Assembly: GCA_951802425.1 (NCBI GenBank)
Contig: OX637794.1
Location: 992,001-1,056,000, forward strand
Direction: 5' to 3'
Source of the DNA: Clavaria fumosa
Taxonomy: Eukaryota > Basidiomycota > Agaricomycetes > Agaricales > Clavariaceae
DNA: 64,000 nt
The translations under genes and the position numbers were made by a program. This document shows positions 53,522 through 64,000 of the stretch, piece by piece; positions within the stretch are counted from its first letter, which is position 1; each line of letters begins with the position of its first letter. The notes beneath the pieces were generated by a model. It was not told the origin of the DNA. It saw only the letters and a list, made by a program, of their open reading frames with translations, and did no database searches.

Positions 53522-56458
53522 CGGGGTTCTTGGCGAGTGCGATACAGCCCTGGTTATCGGCGTGAATGACGGTAGCGACAGATTGAGGGAAACCCAGGTC
53601 AGAAAGCAAGGTACGTAGCCAAATCGCCTTCTCCTAGCTTTATCTTCCACTGTCTGCCAGCTTGTTTGAGGCCATAGAGCAGCCTCTGTAGTCTCCAAAC
53701 GTGCTTGTCTTTCTCGCTGGTACGTGCTCCGTCGGGTGGCTCCAAGTAGATTTCCTCCTCTAAATCTCCTCGCAGGTAGGCTCCCACTACGTCAACTTGA
53801 TGGAGTAGCCAGTCCTCTCGTGCGGCCATCGACAGGAGCGTTCGAAGTGTAGTCAGACGTGCGACGGATGCAAACGTCGCAGTGAAGTCCTGTCCAGGTA
53901 CCTGTGAGTATCCCTTCGCAACCACCCGCGCCTTATACCTAACCACATTTCCGTTACCGTCTCGTTTCGTCTGGAAGACTATCCGGCTCCCTATCGCTTT
54001 CCGTCCATCAGGAACCTTTGGCACCCACTCGAACGTCCCGGACGTGCGTAGCTGTTCAAACTCTGCAGTTACAGCTTTCTCCCACTCCTTTGCATGCGGT
54101 GAGAGCATCGCTTCTCGGTATGTCCATGGATCCCCATCTCTGGCAACAAAAACATGATGTTCTCCCCTCTGGATAGCCCTATCAACCTCTTCTTCCGTAG
54201 TGGCTTGATCAAGGCGAGCTGGCTGTCGTCGCGCCCAGGTAGGGCGTTCGCGATGAGGCGGAGGGACTACTGCTTCCTGCGGTAAGTTTTCTCCCACCTC
54301 TTCGGCTGCTTCTAACCTTTCAATGCTTTCGACAGCATCGTCAACGTCCGTGGGCACCGCCGGTACATCCGAAGGTTCGGTCGGCCTTCGCTCACGCAGG
54401 TCATCCACCTCGCTCGGGGTATCATCTCCTTTGATAACGGCTATATCAGCTGGCTCAATATTTTCAACGAAGCGGACGTCCCTAGAGGTGATTAGCTTCT
54501 TCGTTTCTATATCTTCAAGTCGGTAACCTTTAGTTTCGTCAGCCCACCATCCGAGCAAGCGACACTTTACAGCAGTAGGTTCCAACTTCCCCCCTCGTAC
54601 CTTCTTCAGTATATTCACATACGCGATGGATCCGAAAATTCGTAGGTGCGACACGTCAGGTTTCCGGCCGGTCCAGGCCTCGTACGGGACGACGTCGGCG
54701 ATGGCAGCGGTCGGTGAGAGGTTTCGAATGTGTATGGCGTACATCAATGCCTCCCCCCGGTACCGTGAGTCCATGTCGCTTGAGTGTAGCATGCATCTAA
54801 CCATTTCAAAGCACGTAGCAATGAACCTTTCAACTATACCATTCTGTTCTGGCCCATAGGGAATGCTCGTCTCGTGGCGGATCCCGTTGCAGCTACAGAG
54901 TTCATCAACTCTATCATTTACAAGCTCGGTCCCATTATCGGTGCGTAGACATTTTAACTTCTGCCTTGATTGTCATTCTAACAATGTGATTATTTCTTTC
55001 AACATGTCAGGCGCCTCGTCTTTCGTCTTCAATAGTCGCGCCATACCGAACCTGGAACTGACTTCGACAATGACGAGGGCGTAGCGCATCCCGGTCCACG
55101 TCTCGACCTTCATAGGTCCTGTCAAGTCAGCGACAATCAAGTCCATAGGTCCGTACTTTGTCTTGCTTCGTTTGGGAAGCGGCAAGCGGTGGGATTTTCC
55201 CATCGCGCAGCCCTCGCATACACGGTCGTAGTCGCTTGAGGATATGGTGAGTCCCTTCACCATTCCTTTTCGTGCGAGCTCACGAATTGCTCCTAGGTGT
55301 AGATGTCCCATCTGTCGATGCCATGTTCGAAGGCTCGCACCAGAGGAGACTTCGTAGGCAGCGGCGGCATCCGCATGGACACAATCCACGAAGTAGAGCC
55401 CGCTCCTGAGCTCGGCGTGAAGGATCTCGTCCCTCCCCTGCATCACCAACAACCCGTCTTTTGTACTCCTGTAAGATGCTCCATCACTTTGAAGTGCACC
55501 AAGGCTAATAAGGTTGATAGCGAGCTTTGGGACGTGCATGACGCCGTGTAACACCATTGTGTGATGCCCACCAGGGACTTTAATCCTCAAACGGACACAT
55601 CCGTAGCCCCCGACTGGTACGTTTCGAGCGTCTCCGACAGACACGGAATAACCAGTCGTCCGCGTATAGGACGAAAAGAAGGACCTGTCGTGGAACATGT
55701 GGGCCGTCGCTCCGCAGTCAAGGATTACCTTGACAATGGGATCAGGTTGCGTAGCCATAAAAACGGACCCAGCAGTTCGCGGCACAAGATCCAGGAGGTC
55801 GCACGTCGCTGCATGCGCCGAAGCCTTCCCATGTGAGTGGCCTCTTTTCTTGTTGTCATCGTGTTCTTGTGGTGCGTTCGGACACTGATTTCCCCAATGG
55901 CCAGTTTCCTTACACTTCCAACACATATCTTCGGGTTGTGGGCCGCGACCATGTTTGCCCTTCGGTCGATTCTGTCCGTTGCCTCATCCACTGCCCTTTT
56001 TGGACTTCGTGGAGGCCTGGAGCGCAGTCTGGCCCCCACCGGGTTTCTCGCGGATGCGTCGGTTCGCCTCGGTCTGGAGCTTCGTGCTCACAATGTCAGA
56101 GGTAAGAACCTTGATGTCAAAGAGCTGTATCTTGATCATTTCCCAGGACGACGTCTTCGGTAGCGATAGTATCATCGCGCGGGCAATGTGGAGGTTGGGG
56201 ATCGCTTCCCCGGCTTGAATTATACGGTCCCGGATGTCGAGGATGGCGGCAATGTGGTCGGCCATTAGCGCCCCATCGATGTACTTCTGCGTATAGAGTT
56301 CCTCGAAGAAGTAATGTATGTTTATTGATTGCTGGTTCGTCTGGTGAACTTGCTTCCATACATCCCACATGTCTTTTGATGTTTCACAGCTCGTAACGTG
56401 TGGCCACTGCGACTCGTCCATCGCGCTGCGCATCAAGCCCTGTGCGGCGCCGTCACGG
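53522..56458 (-). pseudogene. Copia gag-pol, 5' and middle part
   Basis: One frame from 56458 to about 53640 with TGA at 55984-55986 and 54973-54975. Gag lacks its start (cut by LTR-A). Then knuckle CWKCKETGHWGNQC, protease VILDCGATAHMF, the H-H-CEGC integrase zinc region, the catalytic D (VADLTGP), TDNGTE and GIVERF, and RT from YREAMLSPHAKEWEKA to GLKQAGRQW. Then an internal deletion removes the RT active-site box, and the sequence rejoins RNase H (IWLRTLLSDLGF) with a frame change near 53650. Both stops lie where family members tend to have Arg. Inactive. Confidence 0.85.
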
Positions 56459-57391
56459 TGTAGTAGGTATTACGTGTATTGGCTGCAACTGCTTGATTAC
56501 AGTCAAGTTCTTCAGGGGGGGTCTGACCCAACGCCTAAAACAGTGAGTGCAACCTTGGAGGGTGTGGAGGATGAGTTAAATGAGTTGATAAGACGAGAGT
56601 ATACAATGTCCAAGGTGTCCGATAGATTCCGATATGAGTCCGATATCGGATCCGATGTCGAGCAAGAGAGTAGTCGAAGATACGAAGGACTGGCAATGAC
56701 GAAGGCCAGCGGAACGATGTGTACGACGAAGGATGAGCCTAACGGAGCTCACGCAAGATGTGGGTGATGAGAATAAGCTGCTTTTTGTAGAGTCCGATAC
56801 GTTCTTAAGTACATTTTTGTAATTACAAATGCTCCGGATTGTACCGGATGATCCGGAGGTCATGGGGAATGGGGGAAGGTCATAGGTAAGATCATGTGGA
56901 GGTCATAGGTCATGGAAGAAACGGCATAGTACGTAGAAATGAAGAGTCCGAATTAATCGGTCATCGGGAACGCTGGTAGGAAAGAAGAGAAGGCATAATC
57001 GAGTATAGTACATAGTAGATAAAACACTTTTGAGTGTAGAAACATTTACAAATTCAGAGGAACACATGATATGAAATTTACAGCATTAAGGATGAAACAG
57101 GGGAGAGTACATGAAACATCGGTCACAAGGAGCGCTAAGCAGAGTAAAGTAATGAAATTGGAGTATATGGGCGCCATGGATCACCTGTGTAATGAGGAAT
57201 TTAATTTAACGAGGGTCCGGTACCGGATAGTTATCGGATGAGTATCGGGCTTTACGGACGGTCATCGGAGGGCATCGGATGGTGTTGGATGGTGGTCGGT
57301 TCACGTCGGGTACAAGGCGGATGCGTGCTGAATTCTTCGGATGGTAGGTATCTGTCATGTTTCCGTGCTGGAGCCGTATATTATCCTTACA
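56459..57391 (-). repeat. 3' LTR of the LTR-A right copy
   Basis: 933 bp, reverse orientation (TGTAGTAGG at 56459, TTATCCTTACA at 57391 on plus). It is clearly diverged from the LTRs at 1907-2813 and 46614-47520, so this copy belongs to a different subfamily or is older. It has a very high density of CGG/CCG triplets (for example 56630-56660 and 57210-57310). It cuts the copia gag. Confidence 0.8.
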
Positions 57392-57403
57392 TTCTCCCGG
57401 GGG
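57392..57403 (-). other. Polypurine-tract-like site, right copy
   Basis: Same 12-nt string as at 1895-1906, next to the LTR boundary. It is identical although the LTRs have diverged, which fits a functional constraint. Confidence 0.6.
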
Positions 57404-57536
57404 CTGAAAATGCGACTGTCCTCAGTTGCAACCAAACGAGGCCAAACATCGCTTGTTGATTGTGCGGTGCGTCGCGTGAGTCGCCTAAGTCCAAACACAC
57501 TTGTTTTCTAACCACCACTACAACCAAACCATCAAC

Positions 57537-59154
57537 ATGAACGACTTCAACGCTACAATTTTGCAAAACGCGGTGCAGGCGATGGTAGAGGCACGAACTA
57601 TGGCGCCAGGCGATTCGCTGCCGGAACAGGGGCAGGATGCGGAGTACGCGGAGTGGGTGGAGACGTATGGGGGTGATGCGGTGCATAACCGGGTTTCTTA
57701 TTTATCGCGTTTTACTGACACAGTTTTTTAGGATGATTTCCTCGCCGGTTACGTGGCCGCAATTGAGGAGGACGTGGATATCGATGAGGGGTTAGTCCTC
57801 ATTGCGCGTAGGTTAAAAAAATGGCGCAAGTTACGTGGCGAGGAGTGGGCCGCAGAGTGGGCCAAACGTCGTGAGGAGGCCGAGGCTGCAAGACGCACGA
57901 AGGAGGAGAGGGTTGCCGTGGAGAGGGCGACGGCAGAAGCGGAGGTGGCGGAGAGGCGGACCGAGGAGGCTAGGGCGGCAGAGAAGAGGGCGCGAGTTGC
58001 CCGTGCGTGCCGGATCATCGACAGCGAGGACGAGGAGGGCGATGAGGCGACAGTGGCAGGGGTAGCAGTGGCAGCAACAGCAACAGCAGCAGCGGCGATG
58101 ACAGCAGCGGAGCGGGTGGAGGAGGAACCGGCGGGCGCGGATGAATTGTCCGCGCCGGACATCGTCGAGATCAAGGCAGACAGGACGGTCAAGAACGCGG
58201 AATCGGCCGTGGGTGCGGAGGAAGTGTCAGGGAACGGTCATCGGACCGTTTGGGGGACCGACAGGGTAACTCCCGTTGGTACAATCGAGGCGGGGTCCGT
58301 GGATGCGGCGGCCGGGGGGCGCGGTGTGGTCGTCGAAATGCCCGTGCTGGAGGCTCGAGTCGGGGGGCGGATGATGGCAACACCGGTGTGGGTGGAGATC
58401 GCGAGGCGGAAGGCGGTGGAACAGGGGCGAGGCAGGAGGACCGGAGTGGGAGCGGCGGTGAGGTCTCGGGCTGCGCGTCAGCCCGAAGATAAGGTAAGTT
58501 GTTAATTTATCTGATCAATTCTTAGCTGATTTATCCATAGGAGCACGAGCCGGGATGTGACGCTTGCGTTCGGAAGGGACGCGAGTGTTACGGGTTGGAG
58601 GGGGTGGCATGCCAGTGGTGCAGGGTGTATAAGGTTTTGTGCAGCATATCGGCTGCTCGAGGTAAGTGGAAAATTCTTTGTTTCTGTGTATAAGAGAAAA
58701 ACTGAAGGTTGGAATTTTTTAGGTGTGAAACCGGAGAAAGGAGCGGGGTCCGGAGACAAGGGTAAGTCGGATGAACTGTCGGTCACGTATCGGCTAATGG
58801 CGCGTAGCAGGTGCGGGGGTGGCGGAGGCGCCGGGCAGTAAGCGGCCGCGACGGGTGGTGGTACGCGCGCTGGTGCGCGACCAAACGACTACGGATGAGG
58901 ATGGGGAGGACGAACTCGAGGCTGAGGAGAGCGTGGAGGTGGTAGAAGAGCCACCGGCAAAGCGGAGGAGGTCGGAGATGGGGCCGGGGCCGAGTCGGAA
59001 GGGGAAGGAGAGGGAGCCGGCATCGGGGTCCAAGGGCAGGGAGGCTCTTGGACGGGCGTTAACAATGATGGAGCGAGGCTCCGATCAGGTGAAGGCGGGA
59101 GCAGAGCTGGTGAGGGCGGGTGTGGAGCTGCTCCGGGTGCTGCTCCTTGAGTAG
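57537..59154 (+). CDS. Antisense accessory gene of LTR-A, right copy: Zn2Cys6-like protein, 469 aa
   Basis: Five exons: 57537-57680, 57732-58493, 58541-58661, 58723-58761 and 58811-59154; all introns are GT-AG, 47-61 bp. The frame is open across all joins. Residues 75-140 form an Arg/Glu/Ala-rich coiled coil, followed by an acidic patch (DSEDEE) and an Ala/Glu-rich middle. Residues 308-336 form CX2CX6CX7CX2CX6C, the Zn2Cys6 spacing. The tail has a basic KRPRR string (366-370, possible nuclear signal), an acidic run and a conserved helix (ALTMMERGSDQVKAGAELV). The cluster is in the C-terminal half, whereas classical regulators have it at the N-terminus and often a middle homology region that is missing here. 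DNA binding is an inference. Confidence 0.75.
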
Positions 59155-59379
59155 CCGTCCACTCCTGTAAATAATAATATATATATATATATATATTGTA
59201 TATGTTGGAATATGTGTCAGAAATGTGACAGACAGTGAACAAAAAGTAAGGGAACTCAAGAATTGGAGATTGAAAACGCCGTGTGGAAGATTTGGACTTG
59301 TCCAATTTTTTTTTTTTTTGGGGGTAGTTGGAATTGGCGAATGAAGGATGGATAATAAGTTAGATTAAGTAAAAGGTGT
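59155..59379. other. Convergent gap between pol and the antisense gene
   Basis: 225 bp separate the two stop codons. It holds an (AT)n run (59179-59198), GGACTTGTCC near 59292 and a 14-base T run (A run in pol sense). The same order is at 1-166. Tail-to-tail transcripts could overlap here. Confidence 0.6.
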
Positions 59380-62300
59380 TCAATGGTTTGTCCGTAGCTT
59401 TCGGACTGTTCTAGGACGTTGCAGAGGTGTGTCGGATGTATCGGATTCGTCGGCAGTGTGGTCGGAATTGTCAGATTGTGCATCAGGGTCAACGAAACGC
59501 TCTGCGTGTGTGACGGGTTTGTCATTATCTTGTTCAACATTGGGGCTGATATCGGATGCTTCATGGTGAGGTTCGGGTGGGGAGTCGTTCGTGTGGTCTT
59601 CCAGGGGCTCGATAATTGAGGTGACCGGAATCGATGTCTGCGTTCGAGGATAGTAGGGAATGATTTGAAAGGCGGCATATCTGATTTTCGAAACCGATCC
59701 ATCTAGTTCCGATAAAATGTATGCACCGTGCAGAGATCGGCAGACAACGATCATGGGTCCGAAAAATCAAGGCTTGGTCTTCCGGTTCAGTTCCATTTTG
59801 ATGGCTGAATTTCGAATAAGAACAAGCGATCCGGGTTCGAAGTCGAAGTCGAAGATGGCGTTCCGGTGGGCATCGATAAATTGCTTAACGGATTGCTTTC
59901 GGGCGTAGAGAACCTTGTCGGAGATCAGTGCGAGGTCTTCCTCTCGTTTCTGCAGTTGACGGGCGCGAAGTGCGATAAGTTCCGGCGTTGTCATCGGGGT
60001 GTCAGCGGTGGGAATCATGTATGTAGCCTCAGCTATATCAAACGGGAGAAGAGGCTCGACTCCGTGAGCAATGTAGAAGGGGGAGAAACCGGTGGAACAT
60101 TGGATGGTGACTCATTCGGCCCATATTATGGATGGAAGAACATCGGGCCATTTCGATTCGTCGCCGTTTGCCGATTTGATGAGTGATTCGCGGACGGAGC
60201 GGTGAGCGCGTTCGATGACACCATTGGCATGAGAGTTGTATCCGTATATGCGGATGTTGTGTATTCCGTACCGTTCTTGCAGTAGGTCGAGGGCTTTGAC
60301 AAACGGTGCCCCGTTGTCAGTGATAATTTCTTCAACGGCTCCCCATCGGCAGAGGATATCTTCGAATATGAATGATCCGATGAGTCGGGCGGTTTCGTTT
60401 CGGAGCAGTCTGGCTTCTGGGTAAGCGGAAAGCGAGCATCGGGTGTGAACGAGGAGTTGGAATCCGCGGGCTCTGGGTAAAAACATGGTGTCAATATGGA
60501 CACGTCGAAAAAGCGCAGCGGGGGTAGCGACAGTCGGAGGGATGAATATTTTGCGAATTTGTCGCGTTTGGCACTGGTGGCATGTTCGTACAAACCACTT
60601 CACATCCTGGTCTAGCATCGGCCACCAGAATCGGGTCAGAAGGCGTGAGCGAATAACGTAAACTCCCTTATGTCCCAGTGAATCGTGCGCTTCCATTATA
60701 AGAGCAAGTCATTTGTCGTCCGGAGGAATGATTTGATGATGTCCGTTGGGTCGGCGGCGCCAGAGTTTGTCGTTGAGTATAAAGAAATCGGATGCGGATC
60801 GGACCAAACGTCAGAATTCCGTAGTGTCCATGTCCGATGATCGAATAGGGTTGCGGAGGAATGCTTCGATGTTGTGGAGGCGCTGCTGGCGTTTGATGGC
60901 CGCATCAGGTCGGGGAATAGTCATGGTGGCGGGCTTGCTAGGAGGGGATTCGTTCAATTCCATCGAATTGAGTAGCATCGATCCTGTGTAAACGTTGAAG
61001 TAGGGGTAGGCGACTTGGGTTTGATTGGTGTCGGATAAATGGTGCGATTCCAATTTTCGGTTGATGAGCTCCGTGACGAATACGTAGCTCCGATCAATCC
61101 AATCTTCATGGTCGTCGGTTTCTGTATCAATTTCATTATCTGCGGCTCATCGACGGGACAATCCGTCGGCTCCAGTATGCTTATCTGCGGGAATGTGAGT
61201 CAAATTGAAGTCGAAAAGTAGGATGCCGGCAATCCATCTGTTCATCGCAGCATTTGGTTGAATGTCGGGATTGTTGAGCATTCCTTTGATAAATTTTGCG
61301 TCCATTTCGACGGTGAATTTCGGGAGTCCGATGAGGTAAATGCGATATGATCGGAGTGCTCGGAACAGTCCGTATAATTCGATTTTAGCTTGCGAATATC
61401 GGGCTTCACATTCATTCCAGGTGATCGATCCGAATCTTGAGGGGTATCGAATCCCATCTTCGCCGACTTGGAATAATGCGAAGCCGACAGCGATGTTGGA
61501 GGAATCGACGGCCATAATCACAGAATGTCCAGAACAGTAGTCGATAGGTCAGATGGCAGAACAGTTGAGAATGGCATGTTTCAGTCGGTCCATCGAGTTT
61601 TGTTCTTCTTCTCCAAAGTTAAATGGCACATCTTTTCGAGTCAGGTTGACAAGTGGACAGGCAAGTAGAGCGTAATTCTTGATGAAGTGCCGGAGGAGTC
61701 CGCAAATGCCTAGAAATGATCGGACGTCGGTCAATGATTCACATGATGGCCAGTCACGGATCCGTTGGACATTTGATGAATCGGGTATACGGCCTTCGTA
61801 GGTACAGGTGTGTCCGGTGATGATCGCTTCCGGTGCGCAGATCGTCGTCTTCTTTCCGTTAAACATTCCTCCGACTTTCTTGACTCGTTGAAGTACCCGG
61901 TTGACATTGTTTAGGTGTTCCCACACAAATCGGCGGATCTGCGGATTTTCTGGAATGGTTTCGTAGGTGCCGTCGGGTAGTTCATATCGGGTCTCGGGGC
62001 CTTTGATGGCTACGTCGTCGACGAAGGGGATGGTGATGTGAGGAATTTCATCTTGTAAAATATGAGTGACGTCCCCATGCATTATCTGAGTCGCGTTGGT
62101 GTATCCCATCAGCATGCAAGTCAACCACTTTGCTCCGAGGGGGGTTTGAAATGTAGTAAGGTCTCGGCTTCGTTCGTCGAGGGAGCGTTGATCGAAGGAA
62201 ACAAAAAGGTCGAGGGATCCATAACAACCACGTCTAGCGAATGATTCCGCAAAAACTTCCATGATCGGAGGGACGGCGGAGTCTCCGATCGTGACTTTGT

Positions 62301-63144
62301 TGAGAGGCTGAAGGTTGTGGACGAGCCGGAGCGACTTTCCGTCTTTCTTCAGAATGCAAAACCATTGAGATCGGTATGAGGAGTTTGATTCTTCATAGAC
62401 TCTGGCGGCAATCTTTTCTCGGATAACTTTTAAAACGTCGTTGTAGATGCCGGGTGGGATCGGAATATTCTTGAAGACCCAAGGGATGTGTTCGACCATC
62501 GGGATAATTATCGGATCGAAATATTTCGCGTCGAAACATCCTTTTTCAGTCTCTTTCCAGGCGAAAGCATCCTCTTGGATCTTAATAAGATGGTGTACGA
62601 GTTTTTCTTCCTCCGGCCACAAGAATCCTGTTCGGTTGGCGTTATGTGCGTCCTTTCGATCCTGTGTGTACCTGGGGCCGGGAACAAACTCGGGCAGATG
62701 CTTTGGCAGGATAGGAATGTCGGCGAGGGGGTCCGGGTGTCGGCATCAGATGATCCGAAATTCTTCGGGAACGATTGCTTTAATCGGGTTGATGCGGTTG
62801 GCCACTTTCTTGTATTTCTTCCTGACATATACGGGTATAATTGCTTCTGTTGGTGATATTTCGATGGACTGGACGTTGGAATAAAAGGTAGGCTGAGGTG
62901 ATACCGGTGTCTCCGATGCTTTGTTAATGATTTTCGGAGGTCCGGATGGCTCGAGAGAGATGTCCCAAAAATAAGTGAATGGCAATGGGTTGAGAGTCAT
63001 TGATGGTACAGATTGAGATGCATGAAACGAATGAGCAGGAGATAATTGGATGGTTGGAGTATCAGATGTGGGTATAGCTTTGATTTTGGTGACCATCGGG
63101 TAATCGTCCGAAGATTTGGTCAGGTCCGATACTCCAGCTATCAA
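59380..63144 (-). pseudogene. LTR-A pol: RT, RNase H, integrase
   Basis: One frame with seven internal TGA codons (at 62746, 61549, 61147, 60811, 60709, 60112 and 59767) and no TAA or TAG. RT has SLRLVHNLQPLN, FQTPLGAKW and FVDDVAIKGP; RNase H has VIMAVDSSNIAVGFALF and ARYSQAKIELYGL; integrase has an H-H-CHQC zinc region, HIDTMF, ITDNGAPF and SHANGVIERAHRSV (D, D, E); the C-terminal segment contains FGPMIVVCRSLHGAYILSEL. Several stops replace residues that are Arg in the family as I know it. The many stops make it inactive as it stands. Confidence 0.85.
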
Positions 63145-63953
63145 AAATCCGGATTGTTAGTTTTTGTTTTTAAAACTTTCCGGAGTGAAATTCTCTCCCT
63201 AGTCGGCATGATGATTCTCTCTCCAGTGTTCGGATCGTTTAGAATCAAGTCTTGGGCTCCGTGTGGGTGATCTATCGTTTGTGATCCGGTCAGCATAAAG
63301 AACGGACGTCCGATAAGTACCTCACATGGCAGGGTATCGGCAACCTGCATTTGGACGTGGAAGGTGCATGGTCCGATCTGTAATGGGAAATTCTTGATCT
63401 GTCCGAGCGTCGGTGCGATGGTGCCGTGTGAGGATTCCATGTGTAGTATACGTTCGGAGTATAGGGGATTGCTGAGCCGCTCCCAAACGTCACGTCTCAT
63501 TGCGACGATTGAGCTTCCCTGGTCTAGGAGACATTCCGCTGTGATCCGACCATCGAGGGTTCCTTCCACAATTCGGAGCAGTGCGGCGTCGACTGCTACG
63601 ACGAGATCTGAGGTGTCCGGTGTGGCAGCGTCCGTAAATAACGTGTTCTGCAAAATGCCAGTGGTGACAGGAACTCGTTTAGCCGTTACCATGTCTTTCA
63701 TCTTCTTTCGAACTTCTCCGGAAATTGCTAATAGTTCGCGCTGCGTCATCCGGACCAGGACATCGAGTGCCCGATCGAAAACTTGTTGAATGGTTTTCGG
63801 GTCTTCAACCGGTGCTTGGTAATGGTATTGAACATCAGGCCGGTCGATCTTCGCGGGCTTTGTTGGTTGGGTGGTTGTCGGCGGGGTTATAACCACTGCA
63901 GGTAGAGGGGGCAGTCGAGATGGTTGCGGATCGTTGTTCCTGATGATGGGCAT
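63141..63953 (-). CDS. LTR-A gag-protease-like ORF, 5' part of pol
   Basis: 270 codons. Retropepsin-like segment: AECLLDQGSSIVAM (D-x-G type), followed by a hydrophobic strand and VLIGRPFFM. The stop at 63141 falls in a T5 run, and the pol frame starts one frame away, so a frameshift, slippage or indel connects them. Upstream sequence to 64000 stays open in part; the true start is probably outside the window. Confidence 0.6.
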   Translation of the reverse strand: MPIIRNNDPQPSRLPPLPAVVITPPTTTQPTKPAKIDRPDVQYHYQAPVEDPKTIQQVFDRALDVLVRMTQRELLAISGEVRKKMKDMVTAKRVPVTTGILQNTLFTDAATPDTSDLVVAVDAALLRIVEGTLDGRITAECLLDQGSSIVAMRRDVWERLSNPLYSERILHMESSHGTIAPTLGQIKNFPLQIGPCTFHVQMQVADTLPCEVLIGRPFFMLTGSQTIDHPHGAQDLILNDPNTGERIIMPTRERISLRKVLKTKTNNPDF

Positions 63954-64000
63954 TCGCTTTTTTCCTTTGTCTACCTTCTTTGCAACTTCGTTAGCAAAAA

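Larger units (their letters stand above)
47524..56458 (-). mobile_element. Ty1/copia element, split and truncated
   Basis: Minus-strand order: gag (truncated at 56458 by LTR-A), zinc knuckle, protease, integrase, RT (partly deleted), then after the chromovirus insertion the RNase H end (47902-47721) and a short 3' LTR (47699-47524). Chromovirus insertion happened in the RNase H region, with CGGGG duplicated. The integrase-before-RT order is diagnostic for copia. Confidence 0.85.
56459..64000 (-). mobile_element. LTR-A family retrotransposon, right copy, with antisense gene
   Basis: Read on the minus strand from the right edge: protease frame, RT, RNase H, integrase, pol end (59380), A-rich tract, antisense five-exon gene, purine tract (57403-57392) and 3' LTR. 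The gag start and 5' LTR are beyond 64000. The purine tract directly before the LTR supports this orientation. Antisense extra ORFs are known in some plant Ty3 elements; a spliced Zn2Cys6-type gene in this place is not one I know. Confidence 0.75.

Noticed and set aside
48871..61551. Reassigned TGA codon in this organism
   Set aside because: Stops occur only in transposon frames and in one of two accessory-gene copies; the NLR gene and several element ORFs are read without internal TGA, and several other ORFs end normally at TGA.
1..64000. CRISPR array, bacterial operons or promoters
   Set aside because: The regular repeats here are coding TPR units or minisatellites, and spliced genes and retroelements show a eukaryotic genome.

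Overview
The window is repeat-rich nuclear DNA of a filamentous basidiomycete, most likely an Agaricomycete. The support is short GT-AG introns of about 50 bp, a fungal-type NB-ARC/TPR (NLR-like) gene, DIRS-like tyrosine-recombinase retrotransposons, a Tnp2-type CACTA element, a chromodomain Ty3 element, a Ty1/copia element, and CpG-type decay of old repeats. No tRNA or rRNA gene was identified. Everything comes from reading the sequence and the translated frames; no database search was possible.

Layout. 1-2813: 3' end of an LTR retrotransposon ('LTR-A family') carrying an antisense spliced gene. 2814-16420: a cluster of NLR-derived DNA, with one long NB-ARC/TPR gene on the minus strand (6629-11220), TPR debris (3384-3887) split by insertions, a truncated second NLR 5' end (13951-14383), a SINE-like retroposon (12719-13756) and duplicated flanks. 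16421-20970: mostly gene-poor DNA plus one unrecognised four-TM membrane protein (18277-20214). 20971-32424: two almost identical DIRS/PAT-like elements, head to head, forming an ~11 kb palindrome. 32450-35824: a CACTA element with a Tnp2-like transposase. 36015-41649: a large insertion with short inverted ends (its empty site is visible near 2873), holding tandem repeats, a solo LTR, a foldback, a GC-rich triplet array and a miniature LTR element that encodes only a Gag. 41881-46430: a third, divergent DIRS-like element with an intron in its RT. 46614-47520: solo LTR-A. 47524-56458: a Ty1/copia element broken by a young chromovirus (47908-53521) and truncated by LTR-A. 56459-64000: LTR-A, its antisense gene and its pol, running off the right edge.

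Main result. The LTR-A family (two copies plus a solo LTR) has an unusual design: a Ty3-like pol on one strand and, between pol and the 3' LTR on the opposite strand, a five-exon gene for a protein with a perfect six-cysteine Zn2Cys6-type cluster. Exon-intron structure and cysteines are kept in two diverged copies, and the LTRs are dense in CGG/CCG triplets, the usual half-site of such proteins. Second, all 13 premature stops that I could place in frame in the copia, chromovirus and LTR-A pol frames are TGA; where a family residue can be judged it is mostly Arg, as expected from C-to-T change at CGA. The TPR array of the NLR gene has no CG dinucleotide over about 3.7 kb. Together these suggest CpG-directed silencing and mutation of repeats that also reaches a repeat-rich host gene.
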